Shown: piece after piece, positions 4,954-5,844 of the stretch | How positions within the stretch are numbered: the first letter of the stretch is position 1 | Layout: each line of letters starts with the position of its first letter | NCBI GenBank assembly: GCA_043801235.1 | Contig: JAZDMF010000232.1 | Location: forward strand, 1-5,844 | Direction: 5' to 3' | Length of the DNA stretch: 5,844 nt | Source of the DNA: DAOQAK01 sp043801235 | GTDB lineage: Bacteria; Bacteroidota; Bacteroidia; Bacteroidales; CG2-30-32-10 | Program-made: the position numbers and the translations under genes | Notes under the pieces: model-generated | Told to the model about the DNA's origin: nothing | Databases searched by the model: none | Seen by the model: the letters and a program-made list of their open reading frames with translations, nothing else

Positions 4954-5844
4954 GGTTTTCCTGTTTTGCATAATTTCAAGTAATAAATTCTCGAAGGAAA
5001 GCAGGGTATCCTTCATGTTCGTATAGCTGAAACCTCCGGCTGCATTATGATGCCCCCCACCATTATAGTACTTACGGGCTATATCATTCACAGAAATGCC
5101 TCCCTTGGAACGAAACGAAATTTTAATATGTTTGTCGCGCTCCATAAATAATGCTGCCATTTCAATTCCTTCAACCGATAATGCAAAATTGACAACACCC
5201 TCGGTATCTCCGTTCTGGTAATGAAACCTGTTCAGTTCTTCTTTGGTGAGGCTGATATACGCAGTATCGAAAGCATGCAATACCTTCATTTTCTCGCTAA
5301 GGCAATACCCCAGCAGCCTCATTCTGTTTTCAGTAAATGTATCGTAAACAAGCCTGTGAATTCGCTCTCCGTCAATTCCGTACTTAAATAATTCAGAAGT
5401 GATGATATAGGTTTTTTCATAATTGCAGGAATAACTGAATGAACCGGTATCGGTAACAATCCCGACATAAAGACACTCTGCTATTTCTTTATCTACTAGT
5501 TTTATTTTACCGAGGACTTCAATTAAATCCCATATGATTTCTGAAGTTGATGAAGTTTCAACCACCGATAGAGTATAATCGGTAAAAACAGAAGGATTCA
5601 AATGATGATCGATTAAAAATTTTACCGCAGTGGAATCATTGTAAACCTGTGTCAAATCCTCAATTCTGTTGATGTCATTAAAATCAACACAAAAAATAAC
5701 ATCCGCTTCTTCAATGGCTTTTTTGCATTCAGCAGGTTTAAGTTTATTTATTAAAATTTTTTCACTGTTGACCATCCAGGCAAGGAAAGAAGGGAATTCA
5801 TTAGGAATGACAACACGTACATTATAATTTTCTTTTGCAAGAAT
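4945..5844 (-). CDS. nrnA: DHH/DHHA1-family phosphoesterase (NrnA-type oligoribonuclease / pAp phosphatase), 5'-truncated by window edge
   Basis: The frame stays open to the last base of the window, adding ILAKENYNVRVVIPNEFPSF and LAW before the internal ATG at 5775, so the true start is outside. The visible 299 residues lack only the N-terminal strand with the first metal motif (DGDA). Numbering the visible protein: FCVDFND with a metal-binding Asp (51-57), the signature DHH in LIDHHLNP (77-84), TDTGSF (131-136), RIHRLVYD (161-168), and the C-terminal DHHA1 substrate-binding domain with FRSKGGISVNDIARK (244-258) and GGGHHNAAGG (262-271). NrnA-type enzymes are cytoplasmic Mn-dependent exonucleases that degrade very short RNAs and, in several bacteria, dephosphorylate pAp; substrate preference cannot be read here. 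It is the most upstream visible gene of the operon. Its TAA lies in the first copy (in transcription order) of the 24-bp duplication, and its last codons would overlap a GTG start of the FKBP gene by eight bases. Confidence 0.95.
   Translation of the reverse strand: MLAKENYNVRVVIPNEFPSFLAWMVNSEKILINKLKPAECKKAIEEADVIFCVDFNDINRIEDLTQVYNDSTAVKFLIDHHLNPSVFTDYTLSVVETSSTSEIIWDLIEVLGKIKLVDKEIAECLYVGIVTDTGSFSYSCNYEKTYIITSELFKYGIDGERIHRLVYDTFTENRMRLLGYCLSEKMKVLHAFDTAYISLTKEELNRFHYQNGDTEGVVNFALSVEGIEMAALFMERDKHIKISFRSKGGISVNDIARKYYNGGGHHNAAGGFSYTNMKDTLLSFENLLLEIMQNRKTGE

Noticed and set aside
4932..4979. TTG at 4979 as start of the small FKBP lipoprotein
   Set aside because: It adds a polar, basic N-terminus overlapping the phosphoesterase by 35 bases; ATG 4931, or the overlapping GTG 4952, gives a normal lipoprotein signal.

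Overview
The window looks like a chromosomal segment from a Bacteroidota (Bacteroidetes) bacterium, most likely Bacteroidales-like. Evidence: the Bacteroidota style of the DnaA core (SDKPP, QRLLSRFKWGL, VQARQLAMYF, DHATVLHAC), the DHH/DHHA1 phosphoesterase, two FKBP lipoproteins with N-terminal lipoboxes, a short-form RsmI-like methyltransferase, and translation starts preceded by A/T-rich sequence without Shine-Dalgarno motifs. Base composition is moderately AT-rich throughout, and no segment stands out as foreign except the repeat-flanked four-helix-bundle locus.

Layout. On the + strand: the C-terminal two thirds of dnaA (cut by the window start) with a strong intrinsic terminator; then a degraded four-helix-bundle (23S rRNA intervening-sequence protein family) gene between AT-rich repeats, interrupted by an in-frame TGA and a +1 frameshift; then an intact RsmI-like SAM-dependent methyltransferase. 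A short convergent junction of 44 bases follows. The rest lies on the - strand as one tight operon, transcribed from the right edge leftward: a DHH-family phosphoesterase of NrnA type (5' end outside the window), then three consecutive FKBP genes encoding a one-domain lipoprotein, a two-domain lipoprotein and a three-domain secreted protein.

How the genes may work together. dnaA and the methyltransferase are housekeeping-type genes (replication initiation; probable RNA modification). The FKBP genes probably make envelope-located chaperone/prolyl-isomerase proteins. The phosphoesterase is a cytoplasmic nanoRNA/pAp-degrading enzyme, linked to them by operon position rather than by obvious biochemistry. 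The isomerase pocket is degraded in the first FKBP protein, nearly intact in the second and fully intact three times over in the third.

The most notable details are a perfect 24-bp tandem duplication at the phosphoesterase/FKBP junction that places a new ATG exactly on the repeat boundary, the graded FKBP array, the broken repeat-flanked four-helix-bundle gene, and a DnaA Walker A motif lacking its first glycine. I see no CRISPR array, tRNA, rRNA, transposase or evident novel defence system.
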